From Chrysopilus asiliformis (lineage: Eukaryota > Arthropoda > Insecta > Diptera > Rhagionidae): a stretch of DNA of 64,000 nt. The position numbers and the translations under genes are program-made. The stretch covers positions 22,973,530-23,037,529 of the forward strand of contig OZ035962.1 of the NCBI GenBank assembly GCA_964034945.1. The letters are read 5' to 3'. A model generated the notes under the pieces. It ran no database searches. It worked only from the letters and a program-made list of their open reading frames with translations, and was not told where the DNA came from. Shown here piece after piece: positions 1 through 12,140 of this stretch (the stretch's first letter is position 1; the number at the start of each line of letters is the position of its first letter).

Positions 1-2360
1 ATGCAGCAAAATTGTGATCCAATAAATTATGCTGGGATGGCGGTTTTTTTTTCTTCTATATTGAAAACAAAGTGCACAACACTCGAATTACCTTTGACCT
101 TAAAATGTCAATTGATCAAAGTCTAAAAATCGAGATATGGGTAGGAGCATCAATTTGAAATCAGCTTCAAGAGGTCAAGAGGGACTTTTTCTCAAGAAAG
201 ATTCTATGGTTCTCAGAGAATATCGTATAGGGGAAAGAATTCTGAAGTGGCAAAAGTATGTGACATTTTTCTACATAAAAAACAAGTTTTTACAGTCAGA
301 TTTAAAAAAAAATCCAGGGTCAGAGAAATTAAATTAAATCTATGGCCACAAGCAATACCCACTTAAATCGATTTCCATGTGAAGCTAAAATATTCCTTTT
401 GGCTGTGCAAACACAGCTCGTATTGTAAATTCGACTTAAGTCGACTTAAGCGGTTATTACTTGTGGGCATAGAAATGTTGGTTATGGAAAATATAAAAGG
501 GACGGGAGGGGGGATGGTTTTGAGTCACCCTAACTTTTTTCACTTTAACCAAGTCTGAAGCAGTGCAAATTTCCACAAAAGCCTAACCCAGAGGAGTGCG
601 AGAGGAGACGCACCCACCAAAATATCCAATCCGGTAGTGTGATGGTGGTACTAAATTCCATACAAAAATCGCTAAAAAGCGTGACAAAAGGGGGTGGTGG
701 TTAGAAAGGGTAAATATTAGCGTGACGTATTTTATGGATTATATGTTGTGATTTATAAAAATTGTGACGACACAAATATGTCAACTGCTAACATCACGAC
801 TGACAAAAATGCTACTTGGGGGATCCAACCATAAAATACGTCACCTTTTGAGGGGATGTGGGGCGATGTTCAAAAGTGTGACGGCGATTTTAACTCCCAA
901 TTACAAAATCGTGGGTGTTCCAAAAAGGAAAAAGCTAGCATTCTATTTTATGGGCACCTCCTGTGCCGAAATTTTTTTCCAGTAGTTTTCGAAAAAAAAA
1001 TTGTAGCCTTTTCGCACGCTCCCCTTTCTTCCTTGGCCCCGTAAATCTTTCAAAAATCATTCCTTAATAAAACAAATAACCAAAATTGTTCCTAAAAGTA
1101 AAGCGAATAGCTAAAAATTCCAACCCAAACAAGACTTTTTTTACAGACCGTCTAAGAAAGTAAAAACCGTATCAAAACATTACCATAAAATAATCCGACA
1201 CGACATAAAGTCAATCAAAATCAGGGCATAAATCATTCGAGAAAAATGTGCAAATTTCCACAAAAGCCTAGCCCAGAGGAGTGCGAGGGGCGTCGCACCC
1301 ACCAAAATATAAACATCGGAAAGTTCTCGCTGACCAAAATGATTAATGAGCTCCAGTTTCCTCCGCCGGTCGGGGCCCCAAACGCAGCGCGCACCGGACC
1401 GCAGCAGCACCACTTAAAGGTGGCTCATTTGATGGGTGGGTGGGAGAACGACAACACAAGGCCGTTCCCCCTGGCGCTCCATCGGCTTTTTTTTGGGGCT
1501 CCACTTAGATTTTACGCTCTTTAGAAAAATCGTTGCTTGTTTTCTGCGGAAAATTGTCGAAAGAGGGGCTGTGGGGGAGCCAACAAACTGCGACACGGTC
1601 AGTTTGTTTTCAGCAATTTTTCAAACATTGTAAATGCAAATTTCGAATTGGTGCTAAAATTCGGGCCCAATGGAAAAAAAATACACTTTTTGCCTAATCA
1701 ACAAATTGTGGGAACTGCCTGCCTTCTATAGTATAGATTTGGGTCGTCGTCGATTTGAGTTTGATTTTTGTTGCTGCCAAATGTGGAGCATAAAAAAAAT
1801 AATCAAAAACGTCAAGAAAACACAAACACACATGATATGTGAATGAGATTTCGGCGGAATTGTAAAGCGTGAGCGCAGGGGGTGTTTGAAGTTCGCCCAT
1901 AGAAACAAAATATCGATCGAAATGTCAAAGCCATTTTTACTAACTACGCTTTTTGGGCGGAAAGCAATTGACATTTAAATAACATTGATTCGATTGTAAA
2001 ATTTCTATAATTTCAAACTTTTTTATAGCCTCGCTTGCTGTTAATTTAAAAGTTTCTGCCCAATTTTGTGAGAAAATAATTGCTTTGTTTTTCGGCGAAA
2101 TGTTTACCAAAAATTCGATGACACCTACGGAAGTTTTTCAGCAGTTCGGAATGCCTTTATGGTGATCCGTTTTGCAGTTGCTCAGTTTTGATGATAATGA
2201 GGGATACGAAAATCTTCCAAATTGTTGGGAGGCTTTTGCGGTACGATTGGACTGGACACTGAATTAGGCACTTAAAAATATGCCACAGAGAATTATTTTT
2301 CAAAAAACATAAGAAAAGCTACAATTGCCAGGTGCCAATCGTTTAACACTCTACATGATG
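1..2360. other. No supported gene; MITE ends and a duplicated GC-rich segment
   Basis: I see no convincing gene here. Around 719-742 and 826-850 lie two inverted copies of a terminal-repeat-like sequence (CGTGACGTATTTTATGG and its reverse complement). The same terminus recurs near 28,850, 41,005-41,198 and 55,233-55,536, so these are probably ends of short inverted-repeat transposons. A segment of about 68 bp at 565-632 is repeated at 1,246-1,313, and the second copy runs into an unusually GC-rich stretch (about 1,340-1,440). That stretch is open on both strands, so I cannot assign a coding strand. Confidence 0.5.
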
Positions 2361-2371
2361 ACAGACAAAAT

Positions 2372-2398
2372 GTTTTTTTTTTTTTTTTTTTTTTTTTC
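2372..2398 (+). repeat. Poly(T) run
   Basis: A run of about 27 T sits at the left edge of a dispersed-repeat copy. It is a simple low-complexity tract. Confidence 0.8.
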
Positions 2399-2910
2399 AA
2401 AAAATCATTTTGTATAGAAAGGGATAAAGTAGTGGTCCAAGTGGATTTTGATGTATGGAACGGTTATGTAAAATCATATTCTAAACAGATTTTGCCTCTA
2501 TAAGTTTTTCAACACGACTCACGGTTTTCGAGAAAATAAAAAAAATATTCAATTTGTATGGGAGAGGGGAGAAGGGGTGGTCTGATTGGATTTTGATGTA
2601 TAGGTAAGTTCTGTAAAATCATATTCTAAAGATATTTCATCTTTATAAATTTTTCGATACGATGCACAGTTTTCGAGAAAACAGAAAAAAGTATTTTATT
2701 TATATGGAAGAGACTTACCATACAATTCCCCTTCAAGGGAAAGAAGGAAAGGCTTTCAATGAAGTAAACTTTATTTTTTCAGTGTGGCAACACACATTGA
2801 AAAATTTTGTTTTGTATTTATCGTCATTAAAAATAAAAATCGGCCAAAAATTCATACAAAAATCCTTTCTAGCAACAACAGCTATTTTCATTACACCTTA
2901 ATAAACATTA
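2398..2910 (+). repeat. Dispersed repeat family R1 (two partial copies in tandem)
   Basis: R1 is the commonest interspersed repeat here. Its hallmark is GGATTTTGATGTATGGAACG, then about 40 bp with TTCTAAACACATTT, then CGATACGATGCACCGTTTTC. Here the module occurs twice in a row without the tetranucleotide array. Other copies lie near 4,770-5,330, 15,270-15,400, 26,340-26,880, 28,990-29,600, 30,585-30,970, 38,780-39,251 with 40,444-40,550, 49,990-50,440, 50,700-51,080 and 63,170-64,000. Confidence 0.8.
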
Positions 2911-3680
2911 ATTTCCTTAATTAAGATCTACACCCACATTTTCTACACATGATACGCTACTCACATGATACCTGACCCAAAATAGATAACCAAAAACTGT
3001 CCCGAGGATACTAGAAAAAGAACTTTAGCGTAATTAGAGCAACATTGAAATAGAATAATTTCTTAAATGTTCCCCTTTGCATGATTTAATTGTGCTGGAT
3101 TTGGAATTTCCACAACTCGCGTGACCAAGGGTGGCCCAAATTTACAACAACAAAAAAAACTCCCTCCTTAGTCGTAGTGGTAGATGGAAAATAAGGTACA
3201 ACACCCACATAAAGATTGGGATGATGGCAGCAAAAATCTACTACAATTTATTATCATAATTTTCAGTTTAATTATTTTTTTTTTGGTGCGTCTAATGTTT
3301 GCATTGGGATCGTTTTTTTTTATTTATTATAAATTAACACGATTTTAAATGAACAGAGAAAATTTTGTTGGGGATTTTCTTGTTGCCAACTTGTTGGCAA
3401 CAAATAACGAATAAATCTTTCGGTTATTCATGCGGCGGGATTTTATGTGCACAACCAAAATTAAATTCAATTTTAATGGTCGTGAATTAATTGTTATAAT
3501 TGCCGTTTCCTATTGTTTGGAAAGGGAGAGGGGGTTGAACTAATTTTATTTTAGGGGTTGTTTTATTGCTGTATACGAGTATGCAAATGAAATTATTATG
3601 GAAATTAACATAAATATATAAGAAAAGCTATTAGAACTGCCAAGACAACGATCAAAATAATGCCGCACTTGAAGGGATTT
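2911..3680. other. AT-rich stretch, nothing recognised
   Basis: No open frame, splice-bounded exon or RNA gene that I can support. It contains short poly(A)/poly(T) runs. Confidence 0.5.
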
Positions 3681-4160
3681 GAAATTTTTGAATGGAATTT
3701 TAAAACCAAACCAACCTAAAAACCAGAATTTTTTTAGTGGTTCCGTTTGGTTCAGTTTAAATTTCAAAAAGCTCTTATTGTTTTAGGTTTTTGACCAAAT
3801 TTAGAGTGCAGCCCTTTTTTATGTACCAAAAAACATTCATATGCCCTCTGCCAGTCGTGTGTGAGAACCAAAACCTTTGAAATTTTAGTGAACCAAAACC
3901 AGAACCAAATTTTTGAAATTTTAGAAATCAGAATCAATATTTTAGAAATTCTGACTGTCCGTCTGTCTGTCCGTCTGTCTGTCCGTCTGTCCGTCTGTCC
4001 GTCTGTCCGACCGTCCAACCATGAGCACCATAGCTTTTAAATAAAATTTAGAAACCAAAACCAGAACCAAATTTTTAAAATTTTAGAAACCAAAACCAAA
4101 AATCAGAAGTCTAGTTCATCCTTGAACCAAAACCGAACCAAATTCCAAAATTTTTAGTTC
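3680..4160 (-). repeat. Degenerate minisatellite (AACCAAAACCAGAACC family R4) with (GTCY)n core
   Basis: The units are built on AACCAAAACC-AGAACCAAATTTTTGAAATTTTAG and drift in sequence and length. An array of GTCT/GTCC tetranucleotides sits at about 3,953-4,016. Related R4 tracts occur at 6,840-7,345 and, inverted, at 11,920-12,130. Long open frames here simply read through the repeat. Confidence 0.75.
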
Positions 4161-4770
4161 GCATCGCTTCTAAAGACGTCTCTCTAATTGACCAAGTCGT
4201 AAAATTCTAATCTAAGAAAACTCATTAAAAAAAGAAAACTAAAAAAGTGTTATAATAACACTCAGATGAATCATTGACAACAACAAAAATGACTAACTGA
4301 AATTATTTCATTCAATTTCTTCGTAGATTTTTTTTTTGTAGAAAACTTGACTAAAAAACTGAATTTATGTCGTACTCGACATTTTTTTTAATTGCGAGCA
4401 CAAAGAAATTATTCTAAGAATAAGAAAAAAAAGACCACTTAGAGCGTGTGTGAGATGTCAAATTAAAATCTTGCGTGGCTCGAAAAAAAAAATATTGTGG
4501 ATAGATTTAGATGAAAAATATGTTTGATATTAAATTACCAAACTTTTTTTTGCGAAAAAGATTTTTTTGTACAAAGGAATGTTTTGGAAAACTGGGTCTG
4601 AGAGATCAAATTTTGATTGTGGAGTTCAGTACAGACGACCCTTGATTTACGACGACGTCACTTCAATATAAAATGTTTTGATATGCGACTATATTTTGTT
4701 CCCGGTCTCGATATACGACCAGAGGCGGATCTAGGTCCGAGACTCAGAAATATTGCGTAATTGCGTACGG
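4160..4770. other. AT-rich stretch, nothing recognised
   Basis: No gene, RNA or recognisable element seen. Confidence 0.45.
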
Positions 4771-5330
4771 CGTTATTGGCTTCCTGCAGGAGAATTTACC
4801 CTATGCTAGGCGTCTGCCCGTCTGTCTTTCTGTCTGTCCGTCCGCTTTTCTGTCCGTCTGTCCATCTTTCTGTCTGTCTATCCATCTGTTTGTCCATTTG
4901 TCTGTCTGTTTGTCTGTCTGGCCGTCCATCTGTCCGTCCGTCGATCTGTCCATCCATCCGTGAGCACCATAACTTTCGAAAGAATTGAGCTAGAGACTTT
5001 AAATTTTTTACAGTTGCGTTTCTCGTAAATGGCTAGACTATGTTCTTGAACGGGAAAAATTGGACTATTCCTTCCCCTCTCCCCCGTACAAATGAAGCAA
5101 TTTTTTGCAATTTTTTCGAAAACGGTGAGTCGTATTGAAAAATTTATAAAAGTAAAATGTGTTTAGAATATAATTTTACATAACCGTTCCATACATCAAA
5201 ATCCAGTTGGACCACTCCTTGCCTATCTCCCATACAAATGGATTTTTTACATCAAAACGATGTCTGCCCTCAAATAGAGTATTTGACGATTGGCACCTGG
5301 CAATTGTAACTCATCTTATGTTTTTAGTAC
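4770..5330 (-). repeat. Dispersed repeat R1 (minus orientation) with (GTCY)n array
   Basis: A fuller R1 copy, reversed. A GTCT/GTCC/ATCT array at about 4,811-4,965 is followed by the conserved CATAACTTTCGAAAGAATTG segment and the CATACATCAAAATCCA segment. The element ends near TTGGCACCTGGCAATTG. The internal tetranucleotide array flanked by conserved arms is the layout described for mini-me/DINE-1-type dipteran elements; that assignment is inference. Confidence 0.75.
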
Positions 5331-5639
5331 CCTTTAAGAGATAATTTTAAAAAATTATTAAATTTTTATTTAAAAAAAAAGGTTTATTTTCGTACTGAAA
5401 GAATTTAAATACCGGTTGTCGTCTGAATCCTAATTTAAACTCTTTATCGATTGTAATTTTTTTTTTGCATGTATACAAAATTACCCACGGCGCATTTTGA
5501 CTTTTGATCTCGATTTTACTAATTATGGAATCACATTTACTTGGCAAACAATGCAACCCACTCTTAAAACGTAAAAACAGATAAATTTTTGGCACCCATT
5601 TCTAAGAAATTCTTACAAAATTTCGTACTTTTTCACTCC

Positions 5640-5995
5640 GCAACAACACGAAAACACCCAAACAGAAAATCGAATTGAACTTTTTGTTGATAAACAAACG
5701 GCGCGGCGCAGTAATTTCCACATTGATTCCAATTGGGGTAGGGGGAAATTTATCGACCGAGAATACCTGGCAATGTTATTAAACACAGTTTTGAACCCAA
5801 ACATTATTAAGACACGACACCAAGTCGGCGACGAAGATTGAGAGTCAAAACACATCCCAATCGAAATAAATAGGGAAGGAAAAACAGCAAAACCACCACA
5901 TCCAGTGACGTCATTGCAAAAAGAACAACAAACAAAATAAATAAAGATGCAAAAACAAAAACCCGCCGTAGAGAAGTTAAGATTTCCAAAGAAAA
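5640..5995 (+). promoter_or_regulatory. Possible 5' UTR/promoter with CRE octamer
   Basis: An A-rich leader with CAACAA runs, typical in composition of insect 5' UTRs, runs into an ATG at 5,996 with favourable context (AAAGAAAAATGG). A perfect palindromic TGACGTCA is at 5,906-5,913 and a second at 6,358-6,365. Transcription start and direction are inferred only. Confidence 0.3.
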
Positions 5996-6115
5996 ATGGC
6001 AACAAACTCGTTGCAAAGTCCAACACAGAATCACAAGGAGAAAAGTGCAAAAAATAAACTGGTCAAACAACAAAATAAAACCACACCAGTAGCAACAACA
6101 AACAACGAACTAAAG
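5996..6115 (+). CDS. Candidate first coding exon, unknown gene
   Basis: I do not recognise the product. ATG at 5,996 opens 40 codons rich in Asn, Gln, Lys and Thr, ending exactly at a consensus donor (CTAAAG followed by GTAAGA at 6,116). Reading on into the putative intron hits a stop after 12 codons. The start context is good and the upstream sequence looks like a 5' UTR. The exon ends in phase 0, as would fit the candidate exon starting at 18,432, but other exons could intervene. Such low-complexity N-termini are common in insect regulatory proteins. It could equally be a chance open frame. Confidence 0.35.
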
Positions 6116-6840
6116 GTAAGAAAAGGTGGAAAAAAATCGAAGGTGTACAATTGAACAGTAAAACCCGGCGGTGGCGAGGAGCAGTAGAGGTGAAATCGAG
6201 AGCGAAACGCACTTCCTGGAAATTGGAAAATGAATTCGATCGCCTAACCCCCTTTTCCCCTCGTGATGGGACAAACAGTAAGGGCGAGGTGACAAACACA
6301 TCCAACAGAAGTGGCGAATTTGTGTCATTTTCTTTATGGAAACTCGAATTCCAAGTGTGACGTCATTTGGCGTTTTGTTGATAGTTTCTGACGTTTCATT
6401 TCGTGTGCTGGCGTTTATTTCCTCGGTTATCACTTACCCACCCATCCAAGGGTGCGTGGGGGATGGGAAAAAATGACAACAAAATCGACTCAAAAGCTGC
6501 TATACTGCTTCGTCCTCCTGTGACCTTTTAACTCGGCTCGATTGTGTGCCATGCGAAATGATGCTCGGGAACGCTTCACGAATTACAATGGATTTGTTTG
6601 TTATTCATTTGTGAATGGTGGCTGGTGTCCAGTTGTGATGTTTATTTAGTGGAGAGTTCCTTGGGGAGTGTAGCCACCGAAAATTGGAGCAATTTCGGGT
6701 GGGGTTTTTAAAATACTGTTTTCCGGTTTCTGTTCAAAAACCTTATAAAAACGGCGTGTAAAACACGAAAATTTGATGAAAAGTTTGTTGTTTTATGATC
6801 GATTTTTCTTAAGAGCTATAGAGGGGTGCGAGTCTTTTCT
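6116..6840. promoter_or_regulatory. Unique sequence, CRE at 6,358-6,365
   Basis: Single-copy-looking sequence of higher GC than its surroundings, with a palindromic TGACGTCA at 6,358-6,365. If the exon at 5,996-6,115 is real, this is the start of its first intron, a common place for insect enhancers. No coding exon is supported. Confidence 0.3.
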
Positions 6841-7345
6841 CCAAAGGTTGAAATTTTAAACCAAAACCAGAACCTTGAATTTAGGGAGTTTTGCAACCAA
6901 AACTAGTACGAAATTTTAAAATTTTTGGAACGATAATCAGGACTAAATTTTTGAAATTTTAGACAAACAAATTTTTAAGATTTTAAAAAACAAAACCAAA
7001 TTTTGAAATTCTTGCAACCAAAACCAGAGCAAATTTTTTGAAATTGTAGAAACCAAGAAACGAAAACCCGACCAAATTTTGCAATTTTAGACACCTTGAA
7101 TTTTTGATAATTTTAGGGAGTTTTGCAACCAAAACTAGTATCAAATTTTGATATTTTTGCAATCAAAACCAGAGCCAAATTTTTGAAACTTCAGAAACCA
7201 AAACCAGAACCAAATTTGGCAATTTTTGGAACCAAAATCAGAACCAAATTTTTGAAATCTTTGCAATCAAAACAAGAACCAAATTTTGAAGAGTTTACAA
7301 CCAAAACCAGAAATTCAATTTGCGCTTCAACCAAAACCGAACCAC
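6840..7345 (+). repeat. Degenerate minisatellite R4 (AACCAAAACC/AAATTTTTGAAATTTT)
   Basis: About 14 imperfect units of roughly 30-40 bp, each with AACCAAAACCAGA(A/G)CC followed by AAATTTTTGAAATTTT. The open frame of about 90 codons here is periodic (repeating Thr-Lys-x-x-x-Asn-Phe-like units) and comes from the repeat, not from a gene. Confidence 0.8.
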
Positions 7346-8210
7346 ACCCCCAGTTTGCACTTCAGGGTTTGCTGCTTCTCACGGTGCGGCAATAGAAATA
7401 TAATTGTTACGAAATTTCATTTTGACGATGCCAAAGCCTGAGTTCTTACAACCAATGAAAAGAGGTTCAAGAAAACCCCATCAAAAATTGTGCATTTATT
7501 CTTTCCTTTCCTAGTTTGGCCCCTGCTTGGCCCCCGCTTGGCAAAACAGTGGCGATTTAGTATTTTAAAAACCCCACCCGAGCCTCTACGAGGCCAACGC
7601 TTAAGTTTTACGCCCCAATCTGTGGCTTGTGTAAGCTAAAAAACATAGTAAGGCACTTTTCACAAAAACTTCGTTCCTTATAAAATGATTTTCTTGGAAA
7701 AACCGGATTTTTCGCCATTTTCTCGAAAACAGTTCATTGTTTCGAAAAACCCTACAAATCCTGAAGTGGTTTTCGTTAATGAATTGTACAGAAAAGAGAA
7801 GTTACATTAAATTTTACCTTTTTGGAACCTTTTTTGCTATTTCCGAAGTGTTGTTTTTGCGATTTGTTGTAGAATTACTTCCTGCCGTTGCGCTACTCCC
7901 GAGTATCCCCCTTTTTTAAGTACTTTTCTTGTTTCCCAAACAGTTTCCAATGAAAATATGTATACAGAATCTTCGGAATCATTTTGATTTTTGCGTTTTT
8001 TTTACATAATTTCAATAAAACTCGTGTTGTTTTGAAACTTTTCAGTTCATGAGGAAGATTTCTTTTGAATTTCCTTAATATTCTAGCTGAACCCTTTTCT
8101 CTTTACCATTTTCAACAGTTTTTAAATGGAATTTCGCGAAAAAAAACTCCTCTACAACAAAGCATTTTAAAAACAACTCGAAAAATAAGCAATAAATAAT
8201 AGCTCATGTG
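7345..8210. other. AT-rich stretch, nothing recognised
   Basis: No supported gene or element. Confidence 0.45.
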
Positions 8211-8660
8211 AACAGCACATGACTTTCTTATACAAAATCTGAGTTTCTGCACTATTTACCTGACGAATAAAATATTGGTTAACATAAAAATATGAATTTT
8301 TATTTTAAAAAATCTGAAATATCTCGATAACGGTAAAAGTTATGGATTTACAGTGAAAGGCAAAAATATAGAGAATTTTAATTCCTTTAATTCTCCTTTT
8401 AACTGTTTTTTTTTTCGAAAAACCGTTAGTTTACAAGCAATTCACAAAAATCTATTTTTTCACTTTTTAATGAAAATATCTCCATTACGGTAACAGATAG
8501 CGGATAATGGTAAAGGACAAAATTGTGGCAAATGTTATTCTCTTCAATTCAATTCATACAATGAACCACCCAACACCCGTTAGTTTTCGAGAGAATCGCA
8601 AAAAAAATTTTTTTTTAATAACGGTATATCTAACTAACGGTAACCAGGAAGAGACCGGGC
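8210..8660 (+). repeat. Dispersed repeat family R2
   Basis: R2 is marked by AAATATCTCGATAACGGTAA, then GGCAAAAATATAGAGAATTTT, and a second half with GGACAAAATTGTGGCAAATG and GTTTTCGAGAGAATCGC. Related copies lie at about 23,900-24,170, 41,570-41,720 and 42,580-43,090. No coding capacity. Confidence 0.7.
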
Positions 8661-8699
8661 AACGGATCCCTAGAAAATCAATAACACAAGCAAGCAAGA

Positions 8700-9250
8700 T
8701 CTAAAAATCGCCCAATTGAGCAAAAAATGAAAATCGCCCAGTTGAGCAAAAAAGTAAAGCAGCCATATTGAAAATTAATGTAAAGCAGGCGCATGTGTGC
8801 ATCTGGCTTTGGATTTCGGCTGTGTTTTGCCTTGAATTTTGACATAAATGCCTAGTATTGGCAGCCGAGCAGTTTTTCGCTGCTCACAGAACAAAACTCC
8901 CAGCCTCGCCCCGCAAACTGAGCCCCGCCGATGGCCCCATTTCCACTAAATCCCCGCTAATCAATGACGATTGAATAAATGCACAAAAATAAATCATCGA
9001 CTCACCGTTTTCACAGCGAAAAACCAAAACAACGTCCAGCTGGCAGCCGAATTCGCCTTCCGCGCCCAGTGAAAATTCGCTGCCCGAGAGTCCTGCTGCT
9101 GACACACGGGAAGATTTTCCCGAAAATTCAGTGGTCTGGCGGTGATTTTTCTTAATCCAAAAATAAATATCGAAGAATTGTAATCCGATTTGAGTTTTTT
9201 GGGGCGATAAAATTCACAGAATCGAAGAAACACACAAAGAAAATTCACAA
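8700..9250 (-). other. GC-richer unique sequence with a consensus minus-strand splice donor
   Basis: Higher GC than its surroundings. On the minus strand a consensus donor (AAAACG then GTGAGT) lies at 9,006/9,005, so about 9,006-9,150 could be a non-coding first exon of a minus-strand transcript. No start codon or protein is convincing. Weak evidence. Confidence 0.2.
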
Positions 9251-11077
9251 AATCGAAGAAATACGAAAGAACGAAAGAAAATCACTGCTTCACACTGGGA
9301 AGATATTTTCCCCCGATAAAATTGCAAAAAAATGCCCAAATTCGCGAAAAACAACTAAAAATTGTGAACTTTTTCTATTCGCTGAGGTTCTTCTGTCACT
9401 CAGCTTGGAATTTACACAACAAAACTTTTTTTTTTCTTTGGCACTTTTTCAACAAACAAAAAAGAACAGCAGAGAATTTTATTCCTTGATAAAAACTTGT
9501 AAATTTCACTAATCTGCACAAAAACGACACTTTTTAGACGGAAACTATCAAATCACGGGATTAATTACAAATATAACTTTTTTTTCACTTTGGGAAAATG
9601 TCGCGAAAAAATTCCCAACCCAAATGAAAGTTGACTTGCGAAAAATCACTGAAATTTCGTTTATCCGATGGTTTCGCTGTGATTTCTTTTTAATGCGATA
9701 TCCAGAATTAACTCGAGGATGAAATTCCCCTCGAATTGGTTTTGTTTTTGTGGGTTTTCGGGATAAATTCACACAAAAACTACGGGAACGAAGTAAACTT
9801 TCTGGAGATGTTTCTTTCACTTCGAAAATCGAACACGAAATAAATAGAAGTTCACTTCAAGTCCAATTCCACTTCTAGTATGATTTAGCTGGGTTCGAGG
9901 TAAATTCATTCGATGCGAAAATCCTACGACTTTCATCGAAAGATTTCATTTAATTTCGGTAAATTGTTTGATTTTAGAGCAAGTCAACTAATGAAGCCGA
10001 AATATTTGCGAATTTTGAAGCATTCTTGACAATTGTTTTCTTATCAGAAGGTTCTGTTTTGGTGATTCTTGCATTTTAAATTTAAAAATACTCGTAAATC
10101 CCATAAGCTGGCATCACTAATTCACAATAGCGAGTTTGAAAACTCAAGTTCGTTCTTAGCCGAACAGCCTGAGAAAGTAAAGTTGGTATGAACCACTGAA
10201 TTTAAAAAACATTTTCTATTTTCGCGGCATTTTTTAATTTTAAAACTAAAAATGACTGCAAAAATTCGTACCATGTACATTATTATGTTCAAAATATATA
10301 GTAGAACCCGAATTTTATTGTTTTATATATATTTTCGCGAAAAACGATGTACTAACAAGTGGATTTTTCCACTTTTCATATCATAAAATATTACTTTACA
10401 CTTTTCTAATAAATTAAAATTTACCCAAATATTTATTCAATTTCACTCATCGAATCCTCAAACTATTTTTGTTTTATTCATCTAATCTAATTAAGTAATC
10501 AAATATCTTCTGTTCTGAACTATTAAAACCAAATCAAATTAGAAACATCGCCGCCGTGCCGGTAATGCGATCATCGATTTAAATATTCAAAAATATAATT
10601 TTAAAAAAACTAATCATAGACCAACCACATTGATTGTGACGTCATAAATACGCGTCGCAATGGATTTTGTCTGATCACCGGCCTCGTATTTATGTTTCTA
10701 TGTAAAACTATGCTTCGAATTTCTCATATTCGTTTATTTTATTATAGCAAAAATTTACGTTAAAATTGCCAAGAATCTCCTAAAATTTATTGTCTTCGTC
10801 TCCATTTGATATTTTTCTTGGATGGACGCATTCCTGAGATACCAATCCGCCTCCACTTGAGGTTTTCCCCCCTTTTCTTACGCACGTGGACGCAGCGTGC
10901 GAAGCGTCGATTTGAATTTCGATTTGAAAAAAAAAACGATACTTCTAAAGTGGCCAACCGAATCCGATTTAATCCCCCGGGACTCCTACAAGCCCTGGAA
11001 GTAATTGAATTATTTTTAATCGCAGCCTTGAGGATGGCAACAAGTTTTTTTATAAATAATCAAAACTATTACTAATC
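9250..11077. other. Unique AT-rich sequence; CRE at 10,637-10,644
   Basis: No gene supported. A palindromic TGACGTCA at 10,637-10,644 sits in a short GC-richer stretch (TAAATACGCGTCGC nearby). Confidence 0.35.
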
Positions 11078-11457
11078 TATAACTTCCTAATAGTATAATC
11101 CACGGAAATATTATAGTAGACGAATTACAAAAAAACGATCGAGTTTTAGGAAAAAATCTCGTTGATGATTCGATTCTTCCGGCAGAAGATGAAGTTAAAG
11201 TCGAGTGCATGAAGACCTTTGGACCGTAGAAGCCACACTGAGACTATCTACCGATGAAGTGGACAGAAATGAATCTGAATGGCTCCCACTGTTTGTTATA
11301 GATTAACAAACATATCAAAATGCGTCATTGATTTTCGCTGAAGTTGTTATGAATTTATTACACACAAAATGCAGAGTGAAGCTTTTAGATGTTTTAGATT
11401 TTAAGAAAATTACTCAAGATTCTTGGAAGGTCAGAGTAGAATTATCTGAAAATTGAA
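11078..11457 (+). pseudogene. Decayed coding sequence of unknown family
   Basis: A plus-strand frame of about 48 codons (from about 11,082) ends at a TAG at 11,227-11,229. One base out of frame, reading resumes directly with Glu/Asp-rich protein-like sequence from about 11,224, meets an in-frame TAA near 11,304, and then stays open in the same frame to a TGA near 11,455. The whole has the amino-acid composition of a soluble protein. One frameshift and one stop in about 120 codons suggest a decayed gene or transposon protein. I do not recognise the family. Confidence 0.4.
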
Positions 11458-11689
11458 AATCAAAACAAATAGCGGACATTCTTTAAATTGTCACTGTTTT
11501 GACTCTGTTTTCTTGCGTTTATTGTTTGAATGAATTAAAATGACTGTCGTTTATACCTTGGCATCTTTAAATACTTCACTTTTAAGCACTTTTGTTATAG
11601 ACTAGAATATCTACAATGTCGAAACTAAAATATTTTCCATACAAATTTTCACAGCTCATTTACGAGGTAGTAAACTTTTTTTTAACGCG

Positions 11690-12140
11690 GTTTAAGTGGC
11701 ATTACCGAAATTTCATGAACACCCCTCATAAAATTGTGATTTTTGTTTTTCTCTCTGTTTGTTCCGCCATCACGCGAAAACGGCTCAATTGATTTCGAAG
11801 AAATTTTATACACAGGTAAAGAATGGAATACTTTAAATTGCCTCTCCTTCAAAGTCCCTTCCCCGGAAACTTTTGAACTATTCGGCAGATTGGGATGCAG
11901 TTTTCTGTGTTGAATAAAGATATCTAAAAATTTGGTCCTGTTTTTGGTTTTGGTTCCCTTAAATTTTGAATAAATTAGTTCTGGTGTTGGTTTTGGTTTC
12001 AAAAATTTCAAAATTTGGTTCAAACTTTGGTTTTGGTTCCAAAAATATAAAAAAAAATCATTCTGGTGTTGGTTTTGGTTCCAACAATTTCAAAATTTTG
12101 GTTGTGGCTTGATTTCCTAAAACTTCGATGTACCCATGAT
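11690..12140 (-). repeat. Minisatellite R4, inverted orientation
   Basis: GGTTTTGGTTCC and AAATTTCAAAATTTTGGTT units repeat from about 11,920 to 12,130, the reverse complement of the unit at 6,840-7,345. They are preceded by a segment (ATTACCGAAATTTCATGAAC to about 11,830) found in dispersed repeats. Confidence 0.7.

Noticed and set aside
5613..6305. Long minus-strand frames opposite the candidate first exon
   Set aside because: They are Phe/Cys/Ser-rich read-throughs of an A-rich plus-strand leader and show no start, splice or family support.
7123..7395. 90-codon plus-strand frame with periodic sequence
   Set aside because: It is the translation of the R4 minisatellite.
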